DNA of 64,000 nt. It comes from Cyanobium sp. Cruz-8D1 (GTDB lineage: Bacteria; Cyanobacteriota; Cyanobacteriia; PCC-6307; Cyanobiaceae). This document shows, piece by piece, positions 8,427 to 17,944 of this stretch. The notes below the pieces were generated by a model that saw only the letters and a list, made by a program, of their open reading frames with translations, was not told the origin of the DNA and ran no database searches. The stretch's first letter is position 1. The number at the start of each line of letters is the position of its first letter. Where the stretch lies: positions 223,980 through 287,979 of the forward strand of contig NZ_JAGQCD010000001.1 in NCBI RefSeq assembly GCF_024345975.1. Reading direction: 5' to 3'. The position numbers and the translations under genes were made by a program.

Positions 8427-8838
8427 CGGTTTCGCCGATCAGAACATCGCGCTGCAGCAGCGCCAGCACCTCCTGGATCTGGGCGGTCCGGCCCGGTGGC
8501 AGGGAAAGCTCGTTGCCCAGGGGGGTGAGGAAGGTGGCCTCTGCCGGTTTCACCTCCCGATCGCACAACACCAGCTGAACGGCCAGGCCGTAGGCCAGCT
8601 CCTGCTGGGTGCTGGTGAACACTGGGATGGCCTGGCGGATCAGTTCCTGCCAGTGGTCCCGGCGGAAGAGATGCAGCAGACCTTCGATGCGCTCGCCGAA
8701 GGCCAGCGGCGTCATGCTCCGGTAAGGAGAGCGGCGGACCAACTGTTCTTTGAGACTGTGGGCCTCCTCACGGCCGAAGTTGCTGTCGCAGCAAACGGCG
8801 GCCAGGGGAATGGCGGCGAAGGCCTCGGCGGGGGTCAT
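8419..8838 (-). CDS. TerB-like domain protein
   Basis: A 139-residue helical protein resembling the TerB/tellurite-resistance fold: AFAAIPLAAVCCDSNFGREE near the start and LAYGLAVQLVLCDREVKPAE in the second half. These are the repeated acidic helices of the family, which is proposed to bind metal. Function is unknown. It is translationally coupled to ldh downstream. A relative (19706-20158) in this window has the same layout. Confidence 0.65.
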   Translation of the reverse strand: MTPAEAFAAIPLAAVCCDSNFGREEAHSLKEQLVRRSPYRSMTPLAFGERIEGLLHLFRRDHWQELIRQAIPVFTSTQQELAYGLAVQLVLCDREVKPAEATFLTPLGNELSLPPGRTAQIQEVLALLQRDVLIGETVA

Positions 8839-9141
8839 GGCTGTCCTCGATCCTTTGCATTCATTGCAGCTGTTCTGTGTGAATCAGGAAGCCAGCGCGA
8901 CACAAACCTTGGCAAACTCGTTGTTGGGTTCTCCCGACTTCCGGCAAGATTTTCCCCATCTGCCATTCAAGGAAGCCCTTCCGTCAAGCGGCCTGGCTAC
9001 ACCCCTTGGTGATGCACGATGCGAGACCATGGCGTTGGTAGGGGTGTGGAATTCTAAAGGTAGCCGTGCCCATCTGGATGCTGCGGGGATGCTGGAAGGG
9101 GGCAATCTCTGTGTGTCTTCCAAGTTTGCCCCCCACCCCGG
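8839..9141. other. intergenic region without a convincing gene
   Basis: About 300 bases upstream of the TerB-ldh operon. Open frames here are short and lack family character. The promoter for the TerB-ldh transcript should lie near 8840-8900. Nothing else was recognised. Confidence 0.4.
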
Positions 9142-9294
9142 CTACAGCTCCCGGTCCGATCCGCTTGGGCCCCGCGAGGCATGCCGCGATCTGGTGGCCA
9201 TAAAGGCAAGCACAACGATGCCAACGGCGAGCAGAATCGCGATGCTGCCGACGACAAGGCCGGCTGGAACTGTGTGGTGGAAGACCCCAGCCAT
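9142..9294 (-). CDS. small single-span membrane protein (putative)
   Basis: A 50-residue frame (ATG at 9294) with a strong hydrophobic stretch, GLVVGSIAILLAVGIVVLAF (about residues 12-31), then a basic-polar tail. A GGGG stretch lies about four bases before the ATG. The profile looks like a small thylakoid or plasma membrane protein, but I do not recognise it. It is antisense to the first part of the long plus-strand frame, which argues that the plus-strand membrane gene begins only at about 9379. Confidence 0.4.
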   Translation of the reverse strand: MAGVFHHTVPAGLVVGSIAILLAVGIVVLAFMATRSRHASRGPSGSDREL

Positions 9295-9378
9295 GATCCC
9301 CAGATAGCAAAGCGGCCCATCCGCTCCCTTGCCCAGGCGGCGATCCATTGGAGCGTCTTGCGGCGGCTGATCGCCTCC

Positions 9379-10662
9379 ATGGCGAGCCTGGCCTTAGCTT
9401 CAGGGGTGACATTGCTGCTGATGCCACTGCCCATGCCGAGAGCACTGGTGGTCACTAAATCCATGGCCTATTCGCTGGTGGTGGCCTCCGCCGGCGCATT
9501 TTTAAAGAATCACACCCCCAACTATGGGTGGTGCAGGAGCATCCCAGACCTCCGGTCTCTGCTGTTGAAAACCCATGCTGAACTCGCCTTTCAGACTGTT
9601 ACCTCAGTCATGCGTCCATCTCTACACATCGAGAAGGAGCTTGGACATGCCTGTGGAGAAGCATGCTTGCATCTCTATTATGACTTGGCTTACTTCTCGG
9701 CATTGCTTTTTGGTGTTCTGTTGTTATCGAGAACCCTTTTCCGTATCCTTGAAGCGCCATCGCAACTCCCGCATCAGCAGCGCTGGGCGCGATGGATCCT
9801 GTTCATTTTACCCATCTACATCATTCTGTTCTCGGGCGGGTCATTTGTCGACGCCTTATACCCAGCTTCGATCATAGGCCTGCTTGCATTGATTCACTTG
9901 GGTGGCGGCAAACCTGTCACCCTTCCGGTTGGTATTTCCGTTGGCCTGCTTGCAATTTTCTTAGCATTCAATGCGTATATGTCAAGGCCCTATGCTCCCT
10001 ACGCCCTGGCATTGATTCTTTTGTCATCGCTGCTGAATAGAAAATTACTGGTGACTTTGGGACTGCTGCTTGGGCTCCTTCTGGCCTCCCCTTACCACAT
10101 CAATCAGCATCGCTTGATTAATACATTTATGCTAACAAACTACACGGGTTGCAATCTTGCCGAGGTCTTCGTGCATGCGCCCAACATCAAAGGCGGTATT
10201 GATATGTCGGTGCACAGTGGAATCGAGGTAGCTGAGTATTGCAAAGAAAATCAGCATATTATCAAGAGCTATATCCTGTCTAGCCCATTGAGCGCCATGG
10301 GAGACATTCTGGAGCCCCAGCGTCTGGCAAGGATTGTTTTTCCGGCACCCTTTTCGCCATGGAAGTACATCCAGCTACCCAACCCAGCAGCAGGGCTTGA
10401 GGAGGCCCTGCAATGGCTCATGTGGGGAGCTCTTTGCATTTTTCTCTACTACCCTCTGGTGCGCATGATTCTTGCCAATATCTGGAAAAGCGTAAGTCAA
10501 AGAGCCTTGCTATTCTCGGCGTTGGCCTGCTTCGCGCCTCTCCTCTTTACGCTTGTGGGAAATGGCGGACAGGAGGCTGGTCGTCTCAGCTTGGCCTATA
10601 TTCTGCCTTTGGCATTCTTTTACTCCTGGTTGCAATCACAACAAGCTTTCGATAGCCGTTAG
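9379..10662 (+). CDS. multi-pass membrane protein of unknown function, AT-rich
   Basis: A 427-residue protein with about eight to nine hydrophobic segments and a soluble loop near residues 265-330 (HAPNIKGGIDMSVHSG region). The overall look is that of polytopic glycosyltransferases or O-antigen-type proteins, but no catalytic motif was seen. The frame opens at 9181; the ATG at 9379 is chosen because the part before it is not hydrophobic and overlaps a possible antisense gene. Base composition is far more AT-rich (about 42% GC in 10081-10140 against 65-70% around it), which suggests acquisition by transfer. Confidence 0.6.
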   Translation: MASLALASGVTLLLMPLPMPRALVVTKSMAYSLVVASAGAFLKNHTPNYGWCRSIPDLRSLLLKTHAELAFQTVTSVMRPSLHIEKELGHACGEACLHLYYDLAYFSALLFGVLLLSRTLFRILEAPSQLPHQQRWARWILFILPIYIILFSGGSFVDALYPASIIGLLALIHLGGGKPVTLPVGISVGLLAIFLAFNAYMSRPYAPYALALILLSSLLNRKLLVTLGLLLGLLLASPYHINQHRLINTFMLTNYTGCNLAEVFVHAPNIKGGIDMSVHSGIEVAEYCKENQHIIKSYILSSPLSAMGDILEPQRLARIVFPAPFSPWKYIQLPNPAAGLEEALQWLMWGALCIFLYYPLVRMILANIWKSVSQRALLFSALACFAPLLFTLVGNGGQEAGRLSLAYILPLAFFYSWLQSQQAFDSR

Positions 10663-10912
10663 TGTGGTTTTAACCAAAGGCGGAAAATCGGCTGTCTCTG
10701 TCTTGCTCTCCAGCTCCTCGTCACGAACTGCAGGCGGACCGACACCAACGCAGGCAAGGGGACGCCAGCGATTCTGATTGGCATGAGATCCTTCGTTGAT
10801 AAGGACACGCTTTTCCCCTTGATCTGGCCCTGCTGCAGCTGAGGCGCCTGGCCGATCAGGCGCTGGATCGACGGAAGCCAACCTTTTGCAGGCCTTACCC
10901 AGGGGCTGGCCG

Positions 10913-11338
10913 TCACCAGGGCCTCCTGGAACCACTGCTGCTGGCCGTGTTGCTGGCAGGGGCCAGGGGCGGCAGTCGGCCTGCTCGTTCCTGAAGCCAG
11001 GTTGTCGGCACCGCGAGGGTTCCGGTGCAGCCGCCGAAGCGCAGCTGCAGCCAGGTGATCACCGTCGCTTCGCCGGCCACCATCGCCTCGATGAGCTTCT
11101 CGCTTGGGCGGCGCTCGTCGCCTTTCCCCGGAGGGTGGCTGAAGGCCGGCCTCAGACAGAGCTCCTCCACCAGATCCGGCCCCAGGTACCAGAGCTCCAC
11201 GGCCGCTCCCTTGCACTGCCGGCGTTCCTCAATCAGTTCACGCAGCTGGCCGTCCTCGCTGAGCTGGCCCAGCGGAGCCACGAGGAAGGACAGGCAGCGC
11301 GTGGGCTCGGTGGCCGAGGCCTGGGGGGTGGCGGACAT
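10913..11338 (-). CDS. conserved hypothetical protein
   Basis: A 141-residue protein starting MSATPQASATEPTR. A compact domain (about residues 13-115) includes CLSFLVAPLGQL, AAVELWYLGPD and ATVITWLQLRFGG, mixed alpha/beta in appearance. It is transcribed divergently from the heme oxygenase across 140 bases that contain the CGTTATAACGT element, so the two may share control. I do not recognise the family. The longer frame upstream of 11338 runs into the heme oxygenase gene and is not used. Confidence 0.55.
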   Translation of the reverse strand: MSATPQASATEPTRCLSFLVAPLGQLSEDGQLRELIEERRQCKGAAVELWYLGPDLVEELCLRPAFSHPPGKGDERRPSEKLIEAMVAGEATVITWLQLRFGGCTGTLAVPTTWLQERAGRLPPLAPASNTASSSGSRRPW

Positions 11339-11416
11339 GGCGGCGTGTGTGGTGGGGGGTGGCGGATGCGGCGGTTGCAACGAAATTGTTGCCACAGAAG
11401 CATGGAACAATAGTAC

Positions 11417-11427
11417 CGTTATAACGT
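11417..11427. promoter_or_regulatory. palindromic element upstream of heme oxygenase
   Basis: CGTTATAACGT contains a perfect ten-base palindrome (CGTTATAACG). It lies 51 bases before the heme oxygenase start, in the space shared with a divergent hypothetical gene. The same element with one change (CGTTATGACGT) occurs upstream of acsF at 5549-5559. A common regulator, possibly the ArsR protein at 5128-5433, is inferred. Confidence 0.45.
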
Positions 11428-11478
11428 AGGCATCAGCGCCCTGCGCGGACCCACGTTTTCTCTCTGGCATCGATCCCC

Positions 11479-12216
11479 ATGACCACAGCCATCCCCACAG
11501 CCATCCCCGAAGCCATCTCCGAAGCCATCTCCGATCACGCCAGGCCCGCTGATGTGCTGGCGCGCAGAGCTTTTGGCCCCCGAGTGCGTCGGCTTCACGC
11601 CCGCATCGGTGCCGCCCACCACCAGGCCGAGGGCATGACCTTCTCCCGATCCCTGCTGGAGGGCCACGCCAGCCCCAGGCAGCTGGCGGCCCTGATCCGT
11701 GCCCTCGCCCCCGCCTACGAACTGATTGAGGAGCAGGGCCCCGAGCTGGCCGCCGCCCTGGGGGCGAAGGCCTTTCCCTGGACGGTCCTGGCTCGCCGCC
11801 AGGCCCTGCGGCAGGACGTCGCCATGTTGGGCGCCATCCCGGCCACACCGGCCTCTGCTGCCGCCCACGACTGGCTGGATCAGCTGCGCGACCTGGCCCG
11901 CCAGGCGCCACACCGCTTGATGGCCCACGTCTATGTGCGCTACGGCGGCGATCTCTCCGGCGGCCAGCAACTGGGCGAGAAGGCCCAGGCCATTCTCTCG
12001 AGCCAGGGGCTGCCCAGCCTGCGGTTCTGGAAGTTCCAGCGCCCCATCCCTGAGCTGAAGCAGGCGCTGCACGACGCCTTCGAACAGCTTGATCTCAGCG
12101 AGGTGGAAGAGGAGGAGCTGCTGGAGGAAGCGGTGGTCGCCTTCCGCGCCACCCAGCGGCTGTTGGCGGAACTGGCCGCTCTGGAGACGCCCGCGCCTGC
12201 CAGCTCCGAGGCCTGA
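11479..12216 (+). CDS. ho: heme oxygenase (biliverdin-producing)
   Basis: A 245-residue helical enzyme that opens heme to biliverdin, the precursor of phycobilins. The proximal-His region is RIGAAHHQAEGMTF, and the distal helix signature is YGGDLSGGQQLG. The N-terminus has an in-frame repeat coding TAIPTAIPEAISEAIS-like residues (DNA 11485-11536), absent from the core family. The next gene, hemN, starts 37 bases after its stop. Together with acsF this matches the low-oxygen set (second cyclase, second heme oxygenase, HemN) known from other cyanobacteria, so it is probably the ho2 type. Confidence 0.92.
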   Translation: MTTAIPTAIPEAISEAISDHARPADVLARRAFGPRVRRLHARIGAAHHQAEGMTFSRSLLEGHASPRQLAALIRALAPAYELIEEQGPELAAALGAKAFPWTVLARRQALRQDVAMLGAIPATPASAAAHDWLDQLRDLARQAPHRLMAHVYVRYGGDLSGGQQLGEKAQAILSSQGLPSLRFWKFQRPIPELKQALHDAFEQLDLSEVEEEELLEEAVVAFRATQRLLAELAALETPAPASSEA

Positions 12217-12253
12217 TCACCCCGACCGTTCCGCTCCACCCTCCCTTCCTCCC

Positions 12254-13624
12254 ATGACCCCAGCGGCCACCGCTTCAGCGCCCGGCGCCACGACGATCGA
12301 TCTGCTGCTCAAGCACGACCGGCCCGTACCCCGCTACACCAGCTACCCCACGGCCGCGGCCTTCCACGGGGGCGTCACGGCGGCCGACCTCGAGACCCAG
12401 CTGGCCCGCCCCACGGACGAGGCGCTGTCGCTTTACGTGCATGTGCCCTTCTGCCGCAACGCCTGCTGGTTCTGCGGCTGCAACCGCATCACCACCGGCG
12501 CCGGTTCGAAGGTGGTGGGTCCCTACCTGGACGCCCTGGCCGCTGAACTGGAGCTGATCACGCGCCATTCCGCCCAGCGGCGACGCCTCGCCCAGCTGCA
12601 CTGGGGCGGGGGCACCCCCAATTACCTGACGATCCCCGAGCGCGAGAGCCTCTGGCGGTTGATCGAACGTCACTTCGATCTCGAGGACAACCTGGAGGCC
12701 TCCATCGAGGTCAATCCGGAGGCCCTCAGCCGGGAGGACGTCGTTGCGCTGCGCCGCCTGGGCTTCACCCGGATCAGCTTCGGCATTCAGGATGCCGACC
12801 CCCTGGTGCAGCAGGCCGTGAACCGGGTGGTGCCGGTCGACCAGCTGCGCCGGGCCATGGCCTGGATGCGGCAGGCGGACTTCGACAGCGTCAACGTGGA
12901 TCTGATCTGCGGTCTGCCGCTCCAGACCCCGGAGCGTTTCGACGCCACCCTGGCGCTGGTGCAGGACCTGCGTCCCGATCGGGTGTCCCTGTTCTCCTTC
13001 GCCTACCTCCCCGACCAGCTGCCCCTGCAGCGCAAGATCGCACCGGACGACTTGCCCTCCCAGCGGCAGCGGCTGCAGATGCTGGAAAGTGCCGCCAACC
13101 GACTGGGCGGGTGCGGCTACGACGCCATCGGCATGGATCACTACGCCCTCTCCGGCGACAGCCTGGCCGTCGCGGCGCGGCAGGGGCGCCTGCACCGCAA
13201 CTTCCAGGGCTACACCACCGGCGGGGAGCTGGAGCTGCTGGGGGTGGGGCCCACGGCCATCAGCCAGTTCCCCGGGCTGTTCAGCCAGAACCAGCGGGAT
13301 CTGCAGGCCTACGCCGCCAGCATCGCCGCCGGCCAGCTGCCGGTGGAGCGGGGGCTGGTGGTGAGTGATCCGGAGGTGCTGGAGCGGCGGGCACTGATCC
13401 GGGAGGTGATGTGCCATTTCAAGGTGGCGATTGATCCGGATCGCTTCAGCCGCGAATGGGCCGATCTGGGGCTCCTGGCCGACGACGGCCTGGTGCGGCT
13501 GAGCCAGGCCGATGGCCTGGGCCTGGTGGAGGTCACGACCTCGGGCCGCTGGTTGATTCGCACCGTGGCGGCCGTGTTTGACCCCACCCAGCGCCGGGCG
13601 GCCTCTGGATCGCGGCTGATCTGA
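12254..13624 (+). CDS. hemN: oxygen-independent coproporphyrinogen III oxidase
   Basis: A 456-residue radical SAM enzyme that replaces the oxygen-dependent HemF at low oxygen, forming protoporphyrinogen IX. The cluster ligands are C67, C71, C74 with C76 beside them (FCRNACWFCGC), and GGGTPN is the SAM-binding glycine motif. The start at 12254 is chosen over the longer frame that overlaps the heme oxygenase. It follows the heme oxygenase at 37 bases, so the two form an operon. Full length for the family. Confidence 0.93.
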   Translation: MTPAATASAPGATTIDLLLKHDRPVPRYTSYPTAAAFHGGVTAADLETQLARPTDEALSLYVHVPFCRNACWFCGCNRITTGAGSKVVGPYLDALAAELELITRHSAQRRRLAQLHWGGGTPNYLTIPERESLWRLIERHFDLEDNLEASIEVNPEALSREDVVALRRLGFTRISFGIQDADPLVQQAVNRVVPVDQLRRAMAWMRQADFDSVNVDLICGLPLQTPERFDATLALVQDLRPDRVSLFSFAYLPDQLPLQRKIAPDDLPSQRQRLQMLESAANRLGGCGYDAIGMDHYALSGDSLAVAARQGRLHRNFQGYTTGGELELLGVGPTAISQFPGLFSQNQRDLQAYAASIAAGQLPVERGLVVSDPEVLERRALIREVMCHFKVAIDPDRFSREWADLGLLADDGLVRLSQADGLGLVEVTTSGRWLIRTVAAVFDPTQRRAASGSRLI

Positions 13625-13631
13625 GCCGGCC

Positions 13632-14351
13632 TCAGAGCTCCAGCACGCAGTTGATCTTCAGCTCGAAGGGCACGGCGCTGGCGGGCAGCCGCAGCAACTG
13701 GGCCGTGAGGGTGGCCAGATCCTCGGGCTGGGTCATGGCCTCGGCGGAAAGTGTCGTCACCTGGGAGGCCATGGCGGTGTTGACCCAGCCCGGGCAGATC
13801 GCCGTCACCCGGATGCCGGCATCCCAACCCTCGTTGCGCATCGCCTGGCACAGGGCCATCAGGGCGAACTTGCTGCAGGGGTAGGCCGCCAGCGGGCCCT
13901 TCACCCGCTGGCCGCTCATCGACACCAGGGTGATCACCCGGCCGTCGCCACTGGCCACCAGCGCCGGCCAGGCGGCCCTGGTCAGCCACCACGGTCCCAT
14001 CAGATTCACGCGCCACAGCGCTTCGATCTCCTGCTCCTGGCCAGCCTCAAACAGCAGACCCACCCGGGAGAACAGCCCCGCACAGTGGATCAGCCCGTCG
14101 ATGGCGCCAAACTGGGCCAGGGTCGCCGCTACCCAGGTGCTCGCCTGGCTGGGGTCGCCGGCGTCGTAGGCCTGCAGCAGCATCCGGTCGGGCCGCAGGC
14201 GGGCGGCCTCCAGCAGCGGGCCTTGCGGCAGCCCGGCGGGATCCCGCACGCCGAGGCTGAGCCGATGGCCGTCGGCCAAGGCCCTTTCAGCGATGGCGCG
14301 GCCGATGCCCCGGCTGGCGCCGCTGATCAGCAGGATGCGGGGCTGGGCCAC
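13632..14351 (-). CDS. short-chain dehydrogenase/reductase
   Basis: A 239-residue SDR protein. The cofactor loop is GASRGIG (residues 10-16), HCAGLF is the NAG-equivalent, and the catalytic Ser, Tyr and Lys are in VSMSGQ and YPCSK. The substrate is unknown. Its stop converges with hemN eight bases away. A terminator lies between it and glnB upstream (14378-14407), so it is transcribed alone. Confidence 0.85.
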   Translation of the reverse strand: MAQPRILLISGASRGIGRAIAERALADGHRLSLGVRDPAGLPQGPLLEAARLRPDRMLLQAYDAGDPSQASTWVAATLAQFGAIDGLIHCAGLFSRVGLLFEAGQEQEIEALWRVNLMGPWWLTRAAWPALVASGDGRVITLVSMSGQRVKGPLAAYPCSKFALMALCQAMRNEGWDAGIRVTAICPGWVNTAMASQVTTLSAEAMTQPEDLATLTAQLLRLPASAVPFELKINCVLEL

Positions 14352-14377
14352 GGCCGGCGAGTACGGGGGAGTTCATG

Positions 14378-14407
14378 AAAAAGGAGCCGGCCATCCCGGC
14401 CAGCTCC
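14378..14407 (-). terminator. Rho-independent terminator after glnB
   Basis: On the minus strand a stem of GGAGCTGGCC paired with GGCCGGCTCC (one mismatch) and a five-base loop is followed by TTTTT. It ends the glnB transcript and separates it from the SDR gene. Confidence 0.8.
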
Positions 14408-14438
14408 TGTTGATCGGCTCGCTGATGCTGTCGCTTGG

Positions 14439-14985
<547 letters not shown>

Positions 14986-15301
14986 TCAATGTCAGCGGAT
15001 ATGACCATGATCGCCCTCACTATATCTGTGGATAGGTAATATTGAAGCATTGAACAACCCGCGAACTGAGTGGGAAACTCGCTATCCAGCAATGAGGCAA
15101 GAGATGGGCTTCTTGATGGTGCCTATGCGATCGCCCATGCGCTGGTGATGAAGCTACGCATCGGTGGTTGATCACCCGTCGGTGATCGAAGCATCGACTG
15201 CTTGGTGATTAGAAGCAATGCCAAAGGCAACCTTCGTTGCAGGCGAAGCGGGGCCGTGTAGCGAAAATGACAAACCAGCCGTCCGGCCAGCGAACGGTCA
15301 C
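14986..15301. other. non-coding stretch between amt remnant and cpcB
   Basis: About 315 bases with no convincing gene. A short plus-strand frame (about 15071-15169, GTG start) reads EARDGLLDGAYAIAHALV and contains a HIP1 octamer at 15127-15134; it looks like a fragment. The region may be decayed sequence, in keeping with the amt remnant next to it. Confidence 0.35.
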
Positions 15302-15326
15302 AAAAAAGCCGGGAAGAATTCCCGGC
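15302..15326 (-). terminator. Rho-independent terminator after cpcB
   Basis: On the minus strand GCCGGGAA pairs with TTCCCGGC, followed by six T. It stands 38 bases after the cpcB stop, so no cpcA can be co-transcribed. Confidence 0.85.
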
Positions 15327-15363
15327 GAGGTGGGTTGATGGCTGGCCGGTAGACCGACCCCAC

Positions 15364-15882
15364 TCAGGCGACGGCCGCGGCGGCGCGATCGAAGTAGGTG
15401 CCCACTTCGGACATCAGGGCAGCGCAGTCGCCCTGGGTGATGCCATTGCGATCGCCGGCGATGGCAATAGAAGCCGCCTTCATCTTGCGGATGCCTTCGG
15501 CCACGGAAGCGCCAGGAACGCCGAGAGCCAGGTAGGTCTCACGCAGACCGTTGAGGCAACGATCCTCGAGGACGGAGGCATCACCGGTGAAGATCGCGTA
15601 GGTGATGTAGCGCAGAACGATCTCCATATCGCGCAGGCAGGCGGCCATGCGGCGATGGGTGTAAGCGTTGCCGCCGGGGGCGATCAGGGCCGGCTGCTGG
15701 TCGAACAGATCGCGGGCCGCGTTGGTGACGATCTTGGAGGCGTTGGAGGTGATGCGGTTGACGGTGTCCATCCGCTTGTTGCTCTCGGCCACCATGGCTC
15801 CCAGGGCATCGATCTGACCGGGGCTGAGGAATTCGCCGCGGGCATCGGCTTGGGCGACGAGCTTGGTGAAGGCGTCGAACAT
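15364..15882 (-). CDS. cpcB: C-phycocyanin beta subunit
   Basis: A 172-residue protein, exactly the family length. Phycocyanobilin-attaching cysteines are C82 (MAACLRDME) and C153 (GDCAAL), and N72, the usual methylated Asn, is present. It should form part of phycobilisome rods. In cyanobacteria cpcB is normally followed by cpcA; here a strong terminator follows at once and no alpha subunit, linker or lyase gene is near, so this is a solitary, possibly extra, copy. The ATG at 15882 gives the canonical N-terminus MFDAFTK. A GST-family gene is divergent, 119 bases away. Confidence 0.93.
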   Translation of the reverse strand: MFDAFTKLVAQADARGEFLSPGQIDALGAMVAESNKRMDTVNRITSNASKIVTNAARDLFDQQPALIAPGGNAYTHRRMAACLRDMEIVLRYITYAIFTGDASVLEDRCLNGLRETYLALGVPGASVAEGIRKMKAASIAIAGDRNGITQGDCAALMSEVGTYFDRAAAAVA

Positions 15883-16001
15883 GGGGTTGCAGGAAGGCGT
15901 GGATGATCCGACTTTAGGTTCGTTGTCCGTGCCGGTGCGAGGGCCGGGGGGGGGTGTTGCCAAGGGGGTCTGTCTAGGCTGCACGGCCCCATCCCCCTTC
16001 C

Positions 16002-17297
16002 ATGGCCGGCTCCGTGTCTGAGCTTTTCGAGCCCCTGGACTGGGCGGCGCTGGCCTCCGAGGCGACGCCAGTTCTGGCGACACCAGCCTTCACGGATCCC
16101 GCCGCAGGTCCCACCAGCGCCCAGGCCCTGCAGCGCCTTTTCGGCCGCCCGGCAGGGGAGATCCGCGTCACGCTGTACCGGGATCACCACGCCTGGTGCC
16201 CCTACTGCCAGAAGGTCTGGCTGTGGCTGGAGGAGCGGCGGATTCCTTATCGGATCCGCAAGGTGACGATGTTCTGCTATGGGCAGAAGGAGCCCTGGTA
16301 CACCGACCTGGTGCGGGGCGGCATGCTGCCGGCCCTCGCGCTGGATGGCCGCCTGGTCACCGAGAGCGATCGCATCCTGGAGGCCCTTGAGACGGCCTTC
16401 GGTCCCCTGGGGCTGGGGATGAACGCGCGCGAGGCGCTTCCCCTGCGCCAGCTGGAGCGTCAGTTGTTCCGGGCCTGGTGCCAATGGCTCTGCGTCCCGA
16501 GCCGTGGCGCCGCTGAGGAGGCCCGGGGCCAGCAGGGCTTCGAGCGCTTCGCCGAACGCTTCGCGATCGCCCTCGCCGCCGACCCCGGACCGTTTCTGCT
16601 GGGGGACCTGGGCACGGTGGACCTGATCTTCGTGCCCTACCTCGAGCGGATGAACGCCAGCCTGGCCTACTACAAGGGCTTCCTGCTGCGGGAGCGTTAC
16701 CCCGCCATCGACCGCTGGTTCGACGCCCTCGAGCAGCGCCCCACCTATCTGGGCACCCAGAGCGACTTCCACACCCATGCCCACGACCTCCCTCCCCAGA
16801 TGGGGGGCTGTCACGCCAGTGGCACGCCGGAGCAGCGGGATCTGGCCCAGCGGATCGACGCCGGCCCCTGGCCCGTGCTGGCCCCCCCTGGAGCCGACCC
16901 CGAAACCAGCCAGCGTGAGCCGGCCGAGGCGGCCGGCGTGGCCCTGGCCAGGGTGCTGCGGCACCGGAACACCCTGCTGGCACGCAACCCCCTGGGCCCG
17001 GAAGGTCTGGATCGGGCGTTGCGCTGTGCGCTCACCCGCCTGATCACAGACAGGCCTTGCCCACCACCGGCTGGGTCGGCCAGGGGGCTGCGCTATCTGC
17101 GGGATCGCATCAGCGTGCCGAGGGACATGCCGCTGCACGCCGCCCGTCTGCTGCGCCGATCCCTGGAGGCCACCGCCTGCCTGGATCCGGCCGACCCTTG
17201 GGCTCCGGGGGAGCCGATTCCGGTTCAGCATCGCCGCGACCAGGATCCATCGCCCTTCCTGGCCGGTGCGAACCCCTCCCTAGCAGCGTCCCTCTAG
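16002..17297 (+). CDS. glutathione S-transferase family protein
   Basis: A 431-residue protein. The thioredoxin-like N-domain begins at about residue 50 with [16 protein letters not shown], holding a CPYC redox motif, then MLPALALDG and TESDRILE typical of GSTs. A helical C-domain runs to about residue 260. The last ~160 residues are an extra extension rich in Pro/Arg with no known motif. The CPYC motif points to glutaredoxin-like or omega-class thiol chemistry rather than simple conjugation. It is divergent from cpcB; no functional link is shown. Confidence 0.8.
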   Translation: MAGSVSELFEPLDWAALASEATPVLATPAFTDPAAGPTSAQALQRLFGRPAGEIRVTLYRDHHAWCPYCQKVWLWLEERRIPYRIRKVTMFCYGQKEPWYTDLVRGGMLPALALDGRLVTESDRILEALETAFGPLGLGMNAREALPLRQLERQLFRAWCQWLCVPSRGAAEEARGQQGFERFAERFAIALAADPGPFLLGDLGTVDLIFVPYLERMNASLAYYKGFLLRERYPAIDRWFDALEQRPTYLGTQSDFHTHAHDLPPQMGGCHASGTPEQRDLAQRIDAGPWPVLAPPGADPETSQREPAEAAGVALARVLRHRNTLLARNPLGPEGLDRALRCALTRLITDRPCPPPAGSARGLRYLRDRISVPRDMPLHAARLLRRSLEATACLDPADPWAPGEPIPVQHRRDQDPSPFLAGANPSLAASL

Positions 17298-17323
17298 CGT
17301 GAGCTCTGAAGCTTGAGGTGGCC

Positions 17324-17899
17324 ATGGCACGTCCTCCACAGCGCAGGCTCTCGGTGAAGAACGACGCCATCCTGCCGGTGGCAACCCTCTCGCTGCTGCT
17401 GGCCTGCGTGCCACCAGGCACCCACGCCCTTGAGCTGGGGGGGCGCACCCAGTTCGTGCGGGCCCCCTGGAAAGTGGCCCTCACCAGCTACACCACCAAT
17501 GTGGGCCAATCCCCGGCGGAGTACTTCTTCACCCTCAGCCTCGATGGGCAGGCGGGTGCTTCCCTCGGCGGCCTGACCATTCAGCAGACCCGCGGTGCCG
17601 ACTGGCAATTCCCCTTCGCCGTCGAGCGGACCCGGGCCTTCCTGGGCGTTCCGCGCCGCGAGGGGCGTCCCATTCCGGTCCGAGCCAGCTTCGAGCCTGC
17701 CTCCCGCCTCTTCACCCTCAGCTTCCCTGAGCCCGTTCCCCCCGGCGCCACCGTCACCGTGTCCTTGCGGCCCTGGTTCAACCCCATCCAGGCCGACACC
17801 TACCTGTTTCAGGTGACGGCGATTCCCTTCGGCCCCAACCCCTTACCCAGTCCCGTGGGGGTGGGCACCCTGCGGATCTACCAGCCCAACGACTGGTAA
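17324..17899 (+). CDS. DUF2808 family secreted protein
   Basis: A 191-residue protein with an N-terminal hydrophobic segment (about residues 17-35) ending in THALE, a probable signal peptide. The rest resembles cyanobacterial DUF2808: FNPIQADTYLFQVTAIPFG and a C-terminal YQPNDW. It is likely exported to the periplasm or cell envelope; its function is unknown. A GAGG sits before the ATG at 17324; a GTG at 17318 is an alternative start. Confidence 0.75.
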   Translation: MARPPQRRLSVKNDAILPVATLSLLLACVPPGTHALELGGRTQFVRAPWKVALTSYTTNVGQSPAEYFFTLSLDGQAGASLGGLTIQQTRGADWQFPFAVERTRAFLGVPRREGRPIPVRASFEPASRLFTLSFPEPVPPGATVTVSLRPWFNPIQADTYLFQVTAIPFGPNPLPSPVGVGTLRIYQPNDW

Positions 17900-17944
17900 G
17901 AGGTCGGAAGGCGCCAGAATGGAGCGTCTTCGACGACGTCAACG

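Noticed and set aside
15071..15169. Short GTG frame upstream of the amt remnant
   Set aside because: Only about 32 codons, no recognised family; kept as a note within the non-coding stretch.
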